From Macrocystis pyrifera (Eukaryota > Sar > Phaeophyceae > Laminariales > Laminariaceae): a DNA stretch of 64,000 nucleotides. The notes under the pieces are model-generated. The model was given only the letters and a program-made list of their open reading frames with translations, was not told where the DNA came from and searched no databases. The translations under genes and the position numbers were made by a program. Below, piece by piece: positions 21,648 through 32,612 of the stretch. The DNA is taken from contig JASSKH010000011.1 in the NCBI GenBank assembly GCA_031763025.1, forward strand, positions 868,001 through 932,000. The letters run 5' to 3'. Position 1 is the first letter of the stretch; every line of letters starts with the position of its first letter.

Positions 21648-22292
21648 CAACATGATATTCGTGGAACGAAGAATTAACTCGCCCTAGGAGGTATAAAGCA
21701 ATACCGTGATTTTGGAGCCGATGATCGGCAATTCTTTTTTTTTTTTTTTTTCCCTCGGCCGTCTTCTTCTGGACAAGCCGTGGTCACACTCACTCACAGG
21801 TGGCGTCTCTTCCCCCCTGTACATGCCTTCATTTTTTGTCGCGCATAGGGTCCAGCACTCCCACTGCTCGTCGAGTTTCATCGAATGTAGCTAACTCGCG
21901 CTCTCGCGCCATCCGCTAATTTATTTTAAGGCAAGAAAAAGTCCCTACGAGCATGCCCTCGATGAACCCACGAAATTAATCTTGATAGGCACGCGGACCA
22001 CCTACCTAGCCACCGGGACGCCGATATTGCACTCTAATGTACTCGATCGACGTCGGCGTGCAATCTTTATGAGCTTTTGTTTTTTTAATGATGGGTTTTG
22101 TTAATAAAGCGAAGCTGTTTTGTAATTTTGTGTGTCGGCGGCGACTACCGTTGAGACTCAACGACTATCTCCCCGAATATTGTCCCGATTTTTCATTATT
22201 TTTTTTTAGTTCTGCACGCCGACCGCAATCACTTATGATCAAACAGAAAATCTCCGAAAAAAAAGTCTTCGTTCCAAAAAAAATCACGAAAA
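21648..22292 (+). repeat. Dispersed repeat family Y, copy 1, split by an X element
   Basis: The ends match the reverse complement of 62885-63268: TATTCGTGGAACGAAGAATTAA and TTTTGGAGCCGATGATCG on the left, GTACTCGATCGACGTCGGCG, TTGAGACTCAACGAC and CAGAAAAT on the right. The middle (about 21740-22030) is foreign X sequence. Confidence 0.8.
21757..22030 (+). repeat. Family X, copy 3, nested in Y copy 1
   Basis: Matches X copies 1 and 2 in the opposite orientation. It begins after a run of T and replaces only about 20 bp of Y relative to the other Y copy. Confidence 0.8.
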
Positions 22293-22783
22293 GCTATTAA
22301 TGGTTTATTCTTCGTCAAACGTTCAATTAATTCTTCGTTTCACGCATATCATGTTCTATACTGCTGCATCATGTCTTCCTAGTGATACCGCTGTTGTCCC
22401 TTTACGCTGTCAGGCTGACTCTTATGGGAGCCGAAACCGAAAACATAAAAAGGTTTGTAAGGAGATCCAGGAAGAATTTCGTGCCAGATCTGATTTATCG
22501 AATATTTTTATCGATGGACCCAAAATGGAAATCTCCTAAATACTTCTTGTATTTCGATCAGAAATGGCCTGGCCAGACGAAACCAGACACCAGTTCTGTA
22601 CGTTCTCAAGAGCTGGCCGAAACTGAGGTTTCGAACCTCACACAGGAGGTTAACGTGGCGGGCCTAATACTCGTACATGTCATCACTATTCCACTTACTA
22701 CTGCTGCTGCTGTTTTATCTCGGTATCTCTTGACACGGTATCCCATATAGCGAGCGGTAGCTAGAGAGATTCCAAGCCCGGTG
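22293..22783. other. Open but unidentified stretch
   Basis: The plus-strand frame 22382-22750 (about 120 codons) contains a coding-looking part (SRKNFVPDLIYRIFLSMDPK) but ends in a CTG-derived alanine run and has no family I recognise. Could be an exon or chance. Confidence 0.25.
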
Positions 22784-23070
22784 ATGGCGAACAACCGACC
22801 ACACCGCATGCTCTTGGCGGTTGTCGTTGTGTGCTTGAGCTTTCTGCAATATGTGTAGGCCAACGCACTGCTCTTTGTTGATGCTACTGCTGCTGAACAG
22901 CAGACTGCCAAGCTTGAGGACCCTTCGTCGAACGAAGCCAACCCAGTCCGGGAAGCTCGAGTCTGCGAAAGCAAGCCCCATGTTACCCGGCAGGTACCAA
23001 GCAGGATGCGTGGGTGCCGTGCACCACTGTGTGTCCGTCGAATTCAAACATTGCGGTAACTCCTCCCTCC
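22784..23070 (+). pseudogene. Decayed gene for a short secreted protein
   Basis: ATG at 22784 opens a basic N-region and a hydrophobic core (MLLAVVVVCLSFLQYV), typical of a signal peptide, then an in-frame TAG at 22856. Beyond it the same frame stays open (ANALLFVDATAAEQQ.. to CESKPHVTR, about 22985). A shift into another frame near there continues with a cysteine-bearing segment (AWVPCTTVCPSNSNIAV). One stop and one frameshift in a signal-peptide frame suggest a broken gene. A very small intron removing the TAG is the alternative. The minus-strand frame over the same bases (23239-22715) is longer but has no recognisable features. No family is identified. Confidence 0.35.
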
Positions 23071-23223
23071 AACGTCCTCCCAACTCAAACGAAACCTCAG
23101 CATAATTACACAAAACACCATAAAATGGGAAAAGAAGAAACTCGACATACGGATCTGGGCCATAAGAAACAGAATTGCATGCCAGTTCTGTTTTCCGGTT
23201 TCGGTTTGCATAAAATTCAGGCC

Positions 23224-23340
23224 TATTACGGGGGGACATAGTAAATAGGACCAGATACTCTTAGTAAAAATAGAGACCTACGTAAGTTTTTTGTGTGCAC
23301 CGTAGGTCCTACCAGGTATTTAATACGGTCCCCCGTAGTA
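23224..23340. mobile_element. MITE copy 4
   Basis: TTACGGGGGG left end and CCCCCGTAGTA right end, with a core slightly longer than in other copies. The right TIR carries substitutions, so it is an older copy. Confidence 0.85.
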
Positions 23341-23742
23341 GTACACATCCCAACATAATTTCAATTATTTCACATCTATCTCCGGCAGATAATCGATTCC
23401 CATTTCCTGATCCACATACGTCAGGTCAGACATATTTATTCCCGATCTTGTGTACGCGATCCAGCTCATGATTCGTATATTCTGCATGATCTACTTGGGA
23501 CATGTTTCCTGGATTGGATATGCACTCCCGTAGGCAGATCCGCTGTGCTGATGGACTCTGATGCGGGGTTTCGCTTCTTTTGTTTTTTTCATGGATGCTT
23601 TTTCTTTTTCGGAGATCGCGGTCGTGCGTAGATCCACCTGACAGCGATTTCGATGACGCGCGCTAAGATAGGGTCGTAGTATTGTTAGCCAAAACATCTC
23701 CAACCCCTTCGACTGTCGGGGTTCCCCACCTCTTTTCGGGCC

Positions 23743-23825
23743 GCTGTTCCATTTTGGGGACAAATGACCTCGGATTTAAGCAGTTTGTCCCCAAAACGGG
23801 ACTACTGCAATCCTAAAAGGTTAAC
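23743..23825. repeat. Short palindromic repeat family M, copy 3
   Basis: TTTTGGGGACAAA and TTTGTCCCCAAAA arms about 20 bp apart, followed by GGGACTACTGCAATCC and AAAAGGTTAAC, as in copies 1 and 2. Confidence 0.65.
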
Positions 23826-24420
23826 CGAGGAACTCTCTGCGACCTCTTAATAGTTCGTTGGGCTACTGGCTACTGTGGCTAAAAAAGGTTAACCAATCGC
23901 CTAACCAATCTAAGCCCTACAAACACCAATGATAACATTTGGAACAGCATTGAAAACATACCGGTGGGTAGTGTTTTCATTAGTTGTGTGTATGCCTGTT
24001 AATAGGCCATCGGGTTGGACTCCACTCTTTTTTTGTCAAAGGCAGAGTGGTAGGGGGTGAGGTACATAACTCCTACCAGTATACGATAATCAACTCGGGA
24101 CCCCAGAAAAATAGGTACACGCATCCCTGTCTATCATGTAAGCACGTCCCTTCCTACCAATTACCTGACTATTTTTTATATTTTTTTTATTCTGCATTAT
24201 TTCCCTTTCAGATATATATGCTACATTGTGGGCCCTGTGCTCTCAGGGCTCCTCAGCGTTTTTTAGACGCATTTTTTGCGTTGTTCGTGCTATAGCGCGA
24301 GATGAGGTTCACCTCGCGGGACGAAAATGCCTCATCGTGATCCCCGATCCCGACTGTGCCGGGGGCGGCCTCGGGCGTGCTTGCGCCGTGCCCTGACGGC
24401 CGGCTGGCCGGGTGTGAATA
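23826..24420. other. Intergenic stretch, no gene recognised
   Basis: AT-rich, with short open frames only and no repeat family identified. Confidence 0.4.
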
Positions 24421-24424
24421 TGTC

Positions 24425-24810
24425 AGCTGTGAGTTGGACCAGTTGAGTGGTCGATACTTGATTTATCACAGTCTCGTGGCCAAAGAATTTGGTTGTCGGC
24501 CTACCTTTGCCCCGTCAGGCCTACTCTTGGCCCGTCAAAAACCCTCTTCCGAAATATTATTGTTGTTACCATTAGGATGTCCTTGACAGCTGTGGCCGGG
24601 TGCGCTGCGCTCTTTTCTTGCAGAAGCTTTTTATAGAAACATCGGCCGTGACTTGGACGAGTTGAGTGGTCGATACTTGATTTATCAGTCTCGTGGTCAA
24701 AGATTTTGGTTGACGGCCTACCTTTGCCCCGTCAGGCCTACCTTTGACCCGTCAAACCCTCGCCTGAAATACAATACTTTTGATCATTGGGATGTCTTTG
24801 ACGGCTGCCT
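24425..24810 (+). repeat. Diverged tandem duplication, unit about 220 bp
   Basis: 24425-24580 and 24648-24800 share GTTGAGTGGTCGATACTTG, TTGGTTG.CGGCCTACC and GCCCCGTCAGGCCTAC in the same order. The copies are clearly diverged by substitutions and small indels. Confidence 0.8.
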
Positions 24811-24879
24811 GTTAAGGGGCAAATGTGCCGTCAACCGACATCTATGCTCGCTCGTGACGGTTTAAATATTCTGTTTTCG

Positions 24880-25265
24880 ATGCCAGCATCCAGATTGGAC
24901 CTCTTCTCCTGGCCGTAATGGGAGAGGCCGAATCCTCCACGGCTTTCAACAGCTCATGGCGGCAAAAGTGCGGGAAATATGGGCTGGGGTGGCCGGTCTC
25001 ATACTCCGCCGTTGCTTCTGCATTGAGGGTTGGGCGTTTCAGAAACGAGGGTGGAAATTGCGATTCGGGCTATTTTACGTGTGAAAGCACGAGTTTTGCG
25101 CAAAAATGTTGGAATTCGTAGGCTAGCATATGGTCGGGAAACGAACGTCACGGGCCTCTTCGGCTGCTGTGCACGCCGGGCGATCAGGCTCCGTGAGGCA
25201 GAGAAGACGGGGTCTTTGGTTTCGACCGAATCGGATGAGTCCACGCCGCGGGAGGAGCGGTAGAG
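24880..25265 (+). other. Possible coding stretch, unidentified
   Basis: GC-rich block after a GATGCCAG acceptor-like site. Two overlapping + strand frames look protein-like (around 24920-25060 and 25030-25263), the second with an Arg/Lys-rich part and an acidic end. No family recognised and no consistent exon model. Confidence 0.25.
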
Positions 25266-25327
25266 TGGTGGAGGTACAAACGGTGTCTACGATTTAGTTT
25301 TTGGTTTAGACGCAGCAGGTAGCAGCA

Positions 25328-25413
25328 ATGGCAATGATTGCCATCAATGGGAATGACTATAGTCATTCCCATTAGGCTCCAGCAGTGGCAAAGACGAGTA
25401 CTCGTCATTGCCA
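25328..25413. repeat. Cluster of three palindromes
   Basis: 25328-25344 is a 17 bp odd palindrome (ATGGCAATGATTGCCAT). 25346-25373 is a perfect 28 bp palindrome centred on CTATAG, with arms AATGGGAATGA. 25386-25413 is a 28 bp near-palindrome centred on GTAC. All three share ATGGSAATGA-like arms. Confidence 0.9.
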
Positions 25414-25486
25414 TTGGGCATCAGTATCACATGAGGCGTGGAGTTTCGGTTGTATTGTGAAGGCGTTTTTATTTTTTATAGTGTAG

Positions 25487-25651
25487 CTACCAAGCAAAAA
25501 TTAAATGCCATGGACATGTACCGTTTACGACGAAGGGGTGCAAGTAAAACCGAGGGACGACGGGAGCGAAGCGCGAAAAAGAAGACGAAAGCGCGACCCG
25601 TTGCCAGAACAAATATGCTCCGTAATACTGTCGATCGAGCTAAAAAAAGGT
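25487..25651 (+). CDS. Candidate internal exon, basic protein
   Basis: Open between a TATAGTGTAG acceptor and an AAAAAAG|GTATGG donor. It encodes a strongly basic segment including MDMYRLRRRGASKTEGRRER and ARTNMLRNTVDRAKKR. Composition suggests a nuclear or nucleic-acid-binding tail, but no domain is recognised. Flanking exons were not found. Confidence 0.25.
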
Positions 25652-27295
25652 ATGGAAAGTAGTATTTCCTTGTGTTACGTTCGCACACTAAGAAACTACT
25701 GGAGGCACACCCTACTCAGAATCTACAGTACATGACTTGTGTTGGTATTTATAATTCACAAGCAAGTACTAATGATATCAAAACTGCAGTGAATCACTCG
25801 TTTGTCGTTATTTGTAGAAAGAGCGGTAGATTAAAAAAATCGACCCGTCCGGTGAAATCAAAATATATATATACTGGTGCCAACAGCTATGCACCGTACA
25901 CAATCAACCCCGCACAGGATGATGTCTCCTCAACTCCACTCACCAATGCCCTTATTGGACCACCAAGTATCATACGTTCTCGATGCCGGTTATCAACATC
26001 CCAGTATAAGTCAATGTATCAAACGAGCACCTGTACAAGGTGAAAATCTCGTTTTTCCCCTACTTGAGGCTCGAGAAAATGTAGCTCGCCGAAAATCCGA
26101 CAGACAGAATCAGAACCACGTTTCGGTTCTTGTGACAAAACACCATCCATACAGGACATAGCATCGGCCTGCGCATCAAATCAGGTATGTTTGAACCGAA
26201 GCCAAAGCTGCATGTAGTCTTAGTGCACGGAAAGGAGTGAACCCATCAAAAGCTGGCCGACCTTGTTCACATCAATACTGATGACACAAACCCCCGGTTG
26301 GCCAAGCATAACCATTTTGGCATTTTTACCCCAGTGCCGGTAAGAAGAGGAGCCGCCATGTACGATTTCGCCACCTTAGCTCTTTACCATCTCGGCTAAC
26401 CGGACCGTTTTCTGGTCCATGTATAACTTACTTGATGGCTACAAAACAAAGCGCATCTTAGCTTGCGGCCACCCTAAGAGTTGCTCCGGGACGGATTCTC
26501 GAGCGTTCAGTCCACGCACACGAGACAGAAATTTACCACGTGCGACTAAAACAAAAAACAGGTTGTGTGTGCTTGCCTAGTCGTCTCGACTCGGGACTGA
26601 AGTTTCGTCCAAAAATGGCTAAAAAAAGGCCCAAAAAGAAAGCACAACCCACCAGAGCCTCGCCAGGCGTTCGATGTAGAACCAAGGGGAAATATGAATC
26701 GATACTCGTAGTAGGGTGCTCCATGATCCATTCGGAAGAATGCCTGCAACCAAGTAGTGCAAACCCGACCAGTCTCAACCTCGGCAGAATGCTGCACATG
26801 GGCACTAACTGTACAGCCAGCCATACTGACCTTGCCTGTTAGAGATACACCCCAACCTCACCGGTGACTGTCAGCTCAGTCGATATGGTGTATATCTAAT
26901 ATTGCCTCTCAACAAGAACGTGGACCAACAAGGTCCAGACACAGACACACCTATATATATCATAATCTGCCGGACAATCGCTGATTGGTCGGTTGGTTGG
27001 TCGATCGGTTTCATTCCGTGGTGTTACCCCCCCCCCCTTGGCTCTGTCTGCATCTATGACTGCGACGTAGGGCTTGCACTCCTGGAACCCCCTGGTGGTC
27101 TCTTTGTCTTGCGAGGGGGGGTCGACATGGAAGGATTACTCGATGGACTCCCCGAATTCGTCGACACATTTTTCCGCAGAACATTCTGTACTGATAAAGG
27201 AGCTTTGTTTCGGTCAAACGACATCACAGCGGTAGAAGCGTGGGAAGAAGAGGAGTGAGTTGGGAAAATAGAAGTCGCCAGCTTTTAATAGGTAT
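25652..27295. other. Mostly anonymous stretch with weak coding hints
   Basis: Protein-like frames occur at 25960-26160 (+), 26600-26840 (+ and - overlapping) and 27045-27258 (+, ending in EAWEEEE). None has a motif or exon model I can defend. No repeats of the other families were recognised. Confidence 0.3.
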
Positions 27296-27404
27296 TATTA
27301 CGGGTCACCATAGTAAATAGGACCTACGGTACACACAAAAACCCGTATATTTCCCTATTTTTACTAATCATGTTTGGTCCTATTTACTGTGGTCCCCCGT
27401 AATA
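27296..27404. mobile_element. MITE copy 5
   Basis: TTACGGGTCACC left, GGTCCCCCGTAA right, TA flanks, 109 bp. Confidence 0.9.
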
Positions 27405-27719
27405 GCTGCCTACTGTAGGTATTATAGTTAGCTGCAGCGGTGCCAACTATCTGACTATTTGGATTTTCTTGTTTATGACAGGCTTCTTTGCTATGGGGTG
27501 CGCATTTCTGCCTGATATCACTCGTTCATAGAGGAGATGAGAGCCGAGGGGTTTCCTGTGACTCATGGCGCATCTAAAGCCACTGGCACCGATGGTGCCG
27601 GTGCCGGTGCCGACGGCAGTGCCCGAGGTCGTTGGCGTTTACCAGCTACATTTACGTGTTGTTGGCACGTAAAATGAAAGCCCAACAGCGCCAGCCGACT
27701 AGCCAACTAAGGACGTTAC

Positions 27720-27828
27720 TAGTACGGGGGACCACAGTAAACAGGACCACATATTGTTAGTAAAAATAGGTACATATATAGGTTTTTGTATTTACCGTAG
27801 GTCCCATTTACTATGGCCTCCCGTAATA
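27720..27828. mobile_element. MITE copy 6
   Basis: GTACGGGGGACC left end (one substitution in the TIR), CCTCCCGTAA right end. Lies only 315 bp from copy 5. Confidence 0.88.
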
Positions 27829-29582
27829 GTTGGCCGGTTTTCGTAAGCCAAATGAACAAACAAGCAAACAAATGGGGGATGATCCGGTGCTAGACTATAC
27901 CAGGTACATGAATATAACATTCTAGTTTCACCAGGGTTTGGTACTGTTAGCCACATATGATCTAATTTTGCTCGAAAAAACTGTACTTGGATAGTTGGGT
28001 ATGGTTTTATACAATGCTTTCAATAGTTGCACACTTGTTTTTCTTGTACGGGCTCGACGACGGGACCGGGCAGGTGTCCATCAAAATCGGGCCGCAAGAG
28101 AAAACAAGAATAGAGCTGCACCTACGGTTTTGGGGACAACTTACATGGAATTCGTGCGCAACGCTATGCCCTGACTGGTGACAGGATTAACAGTATAGCT
28201 CTGACATCCACGTCGCATGCTGCACTGCATGGGAGAAAAAATCTGTCGGAAAACCGAAAATGCACCGAAGGCTGCTCCCAACTACAAGTTGTGCCCACCT
28301 CGTCGCACTGCTCGAAAAACAAAATATTGGCAACGCTCGATCGCAAAAGATCGCTGTCGCATGTCGTGATTTTTGCAACGTAAACGTAAGTACGGCGTAC
28401 CAGGTAAGTCACAAGGTCGTGATTTGTACAGTACGCAAACACAGGGATTCTTAAGGCTCGGGTGTGCGAGAAAAGCAGCAACAGCGAAGCCACGAGGATA
28501 AGGGCGTCTATCTCGTAGGACCGTACGGTCGAGATCGAGCCATTTTGTTCGAGCTCGTACATACCTTAGAGCGGGCTCCGGCGATCGTGTTTTGGCAGAC
28601 ATATCGAGGCTCGGTCGCGTCCTTGGTTGACACCGGCGAACTCGTTGGTCTCGAGGATGTCAAGGCACATAACTGCAAGGCATATATCCATCGGTTGTTG
28701 GGTTATAGGTTTATCTACTGCTGTAAGGACACATTGTAAATTTGAGGGTTTCATAATAATGTCGCAGAAAAGGTTTGATGGGGGCCCTGCACAACTCGTA
28801 TCGTTTATATGTGCACGAGAAGGCTGTCGGGGTACAAATAAGCAAAATACACGTGACTAAAGGGGGCTGTGTGCGAGTTGGCCTAGCTTCCACAAACTCT
28901 AACCCTAGGCGAAACCCTAACCCATACCGCCTGGGAAAATTCTGGGAACGAAGGTGTACGTAGTGAGGATTAAGTGTGGGGTGTACACTGAATAAAAGGC
29001 AACTGGAAATGTAAGGGTTTACGGCAAGGAACACGTTTGCCACAAGGTGTGTTGTATGCTTCATGTGCATGCTTTCGTTTCCTGCATCCCCGTACCCACT
29101 GTTGTTGGCCATGCCCTTCCCCAAACCGGACCTAATCTGGCGTAGACACCCGGTCGTGTTGTCTGCTTTCAGGCCTCCGTGTCCTCGTGTCATCAACAAC
29201 CTCGCTCATGCCTACCTTCGCCCGCTTAGTACCGCGCCGAATCAATGCACGTTCGTGTAACGTCCAAGAGACACACGCGACAAGCGCACGGAAGTATAAG
29301 AACTAAGCCTCCTTTTTGAAATACCTCGAAGTATGAATGGTGGTCAGATGAATCGATTGCAAGAGAGGTCAGCAAGGTCGGTGGCACGCTTGGGGTGCTG
29401 GTCGTTTCTTGCGGGAAAACGGGAAAAAGTGGGGTAATCTTTGGTGTTTACGGCGGGCTGTAGGACAGGAGTGTCGCGGTGGTTTTTTTTCATATTGTAC
29501 CGTATACAGCACCAGTATGCCGTACCTTAAGTTAGAACTCGAGGCGCCTGTTGAAAGTCGGACGAGAGACATCGTATCGCGC
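27829..29582. other. Anonymous stretch, no gene recognised
   Basis: Overlapping frames at 28164-28602 (-) and 28464-28739 (+, protein-like with RAPAIVFWQTYRGSVASLVD) lack recognisable domains. 28900-28925 has AACCCTA-like pieces too short to call telomeric. Confidence 0.3.
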
Positions 29583-29691
29583 TATTACGGGGTGGCACAG
29601 TAAATAGGACCTATGGTACACACAAAAACCTGTACATTCAACTATTTTTACTTACAATATTTGGTCCTGTTTACTATGGCCCCCCGTAATA
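29583..29691. mobile_element. MITE copy 7
   Basis: TTACGGGGTGGCACAGTAAA left, CCCCCCGTAA right, TA flanks. Confidence 0.9.
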
Positions 29692-29899
29692 GTACACGAA
29701 AAAATCAACCAAGCAATCTGTCCCCAAGTACGTGATCACAGTACTCGTACTTCTCAAGGGGTTGGGGCAGATTTCGAGCGGAGGTGCTACTAGGAGCCTG
29801 GTCTATAGTCCTAAAGGCCACACAACGCACCGGTTAATCGCCGGTTCTCCCCGGTCACCGGTGAGCCCATCTGACCAGAAAACAAAAGTACGGCTATGA

Positions 29900-30660
29900 A
29901 ATTCGTTAGTCCGATCACTCGCAGGCGCTTGGTGGGCTGCCATGCACCGCGAACCGCGTTTTCTTCAAATAGTGCCCACCTTTACTTCGGAGTCCCCGCG
30001 GGATCTACGTCCCTCCGTCGAACTTCGGTGGGACATACGACTGTAGATCCCAGTGGGCGTCAAGGGATATATAGCTTTTTCAGCTTCCCATGAAACTTCG
30101 ACCGCACTCTCGTGGTGCTGTGTGGGACTTCCATGGGACTTTCAATATCCCATGAGATTTTCATGGGACTTCCGCGGGACGGCTGCAGCTTCCTCGTCGC
30201 GCACGCCGCTACCTGCCCCGCTGCTCATCCCCCCCCTCGACGCTATCGGTGGTAATGATACTGGATCGCAGACAGTACGAATAGTGAACGAGATGGAGAC
30301 GGTCTTTCGAAACAGCTGGGATAACCCAGCAGCTGCATGTGAAAAAACTACTCGTCAAAGTAAAACATTTGACTACTAAAATTGATGTTTCGCATGGCTG
30401 CTAGGCCGTCCGAGCTGATTTGAAAGATAACCTCCGTCTCGTGTACGACTCATACTATCTGCAGCCCAGTTCGATTACCAACGATGGCATCGAGGAGTTC
30501 CTCCAGTAGTTCCTACAAGACTTCCTCGGGACTCGCAACGTCTCGTGGGACTTCTTTAGGACTTCCATAGGACTTCCGTGGGACTTCCGTGGGACGGCTG
30601 CATCTTCCTCGCCGCGCGAGGATGTCTGCCTGCCCCGCTGCAGAGCAAGAACCGTTAGAG
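29900..30660. repeat. Direct duplication with GGGACTTCC runs
   Basis: 30110-30235 and 30500-30645 share strings of GGGACTTCCATGGGACTT-type 12-mers followed by GGGACGGCTGCA.CTTCCTCG and TGCCCCGCTGC. Probably a diverged duplicate of a TE piece. The intervening + frame (30053-30379) is open but unidentified. Confidence 0.6.
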
Positions 30661-31194
30661 CCTCAACATTACAAACCAAACGACCGTTGCATATCCGGAC
30701 AAAATAGTACGTGACACAGCCGGACGTGCGTGCGCTTCTACTACCAACTCGAGAGAAGCAGTGTCGTGCATTCGTATTCATGTATCATACCTCAGGCTTA
30801 CACCCGTCAATACTTTCATCGGGCAATGTTTCAGCAGCAATATTTCCTAAAATATTTATGCCAGTAGACCAGTGGTTAAAACTGCCATCGAAAGAGTATC
30901 TTAGAGCAAAGCGTGTTGTGCTATCTTCATGATCATATACGTACATCTTCGTGGTGGTGTTCCTGCGATACTAGTTTTACACCTGTTAAACTTGCGCGGA
31001 GTACTGCAGGCTACCGTGATGAGGGAGAACAACAACACTTCGAAATACCGGATACTTACTGTTTTACAATAATAAAAACACTCGTATGTCATATCATACA
31101 TACTTCGAAGTATACCTCCACCAATCATACATGCCAGTACCGCACTGCTTGGTTCGCTTCATAGCGGTTGTTGTATATTCGAGTAGGGTCCTGT

Positions 31195-31258
31195 CGCTCT
31201 CTCTCTCTTTCTCTTTCTCTCCCCCCCTATCTATCTCTCTCTTTCTCTCTCTCCCTGG
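31195..31258. repeat. CT-rich microsatellite
   Basis: CTCTCTCT / TTTCTCTCTC repeats with a short CTAT interruption. Confidence 0.9.
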
Positions 31259-31419
31259 CTCGCGAGGAGCCACCGTGTACCGTACCTGACTTTATTGCTT
31301 AGATTATATGTTTATCAGCTGTCTTTCCTTGCATGCACCTTGCGTGCATTGATTGGTTGCACACAGGACGGCCTCTCCAACGGTGAACTCCGCAAGGGGC
31401 ACGAGACACATTAGCAACG

Positions 31420-31690
31420 ACGACAAATGGCGCTTCCTCTACGAGCACACACCCTGGAACCCCCACGGAGACCAGGCACCTGGCGGAACGTGTCGACATT
31501 GAGACGGAAGCGACAAGGGGTCTCCTCAGCACCTGGTGCGACTAGTCGGTACCAAGAGTGTGCGCATCATGTGCTAGGAAGACCGCTTGCCACTTCCTTC
31601 CCCATGTCCACAGGTTTCGCCAGGTGCTTGCACTTCGCAGGGGGGGTGCTGATAGAGGGAGCACCCTTGTCGGTGTCGCTTCCGCCTCCC
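31420..31690. repeat. Imperfect inverted repeat, arms about 105 bp
   Basis: 31424-31525 matches the reverse complement of 31570-31690 (shared GCACCTGGCGRAACST, GACATKGRGA and CGACAAGGG blocks), roughly 65-70% identical. No coding called. Confidence 0.5.
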
Positions 31691-31974
31691 ATACCGATCT
31701 AACCGTGGAGAACAACCGTTCTCTGTAAAAGCAATCAAGGCACCTAAGGCGCACAGAAGGAAGAGAGGCTCGTAAAATAAAAATTTCAGCGGTAACGTCA
31801 GAAATGGTACACTGCAGTTCACGAGGGAAAGAGAGAGAGCACAGAGAGAACCGGTATACCGCTGAGGTATGAGACAGCCGCCGTATAGCGGGTTATGCTA
31901 TTTGGCACTAGTACATATTGATTGAGTTATACGTATTATAGGATCTGCCAATATTCCCGAAAAGTGAAATCTAT

Positions 31975-32180
31975 GTAGGACGCACACTGCCCCACATAAG
32001 AAGCTGGGCCTGGCCCAAAGTACGTCCCGTACTTGTACTGTATTTGTATCTGCTTCATCACTTACATCAAGTGAAGGTTTCGCGGCAACAGAATGGCACC
32101 GCGTAGGCCAGATGCCCTTGCACATGGGATGGTAGCTGGTAACGCCACCTAACCGCCGATGCATGCTTTGCTCGCTAAGA
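31975..32180 (-). repeat. Dispersed repeat family Q, copy 1 (coding-like on minus strand)
   Basis: Pairs with 46871-47100. On the minus strand both read a shared peptide of the form VTSY....GIWPTR.HSVA..SLD. Conservation at the protein level suggests the remnant of a TE or multigene-family coding exon, but I do not recognise it. Beyond it, 32240-32290 and 47650-47700 also share a block, so the second copy has an insertion between its parts. Confidence 0.5.
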
Positions 32181-32503
32181 TGTACATGTATGGTCTATGG
32201 ATGGCCTCACGTGGAAGGCGTATTATTTGTCAGTGAATACTTTCGCCTCCCACTACCGAACATTTGAGCTCAGGCAGTACTGTATTATGCAACAAAAAAA
32301 GAAACCTGCTCGTTGGCTCGCTGTATTAGGAGGCATTTGAGCGCACGCACTAGGATGTGGCTGCCAACGAAACGTACGCTGCTTCTCCAAATTGGGAGGC
32401 TTCCCACCATTCGGCGTGCACCACGCCTTGTGAAACAATAGCCCCGGGATGACGTGTGTCGCCCGAGTTCTCCCTCCCAACAACTCGTTTTTTTTGTTCA
32501 TAC

Positions 32504-32612
32504 TATTACGGGGGTCCATAGTTAATGGGACCAAATATTGTTAGTAAAAATAGGTAAATATATAGGTTTTTATGTATACCATAGGTCCTATTAACTATGG
32601 ACCCCCGTAATA
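32504..32612. mobile_element. MITE copy 8
   Basis: Near-perfect TIRs (TTACGGGGGTCCATAGTTAA and complement), TA flanks. Among the best-preserved copies. Confidence 0.93.

Noticed and set aside
22715-23239. 174-codon minus-strand frame
   Set aside because: It overlaps the signal-peptide frame on the + strand, has no recognisable domain and is not ATG-supported by splice context. Length alone is not evidence here.
28900-28925. Interstitial telomere repeat (CCCTAA)
   Set aside because: Only two or three broken units; not distinguishable from chance, unlike 60997-61032.
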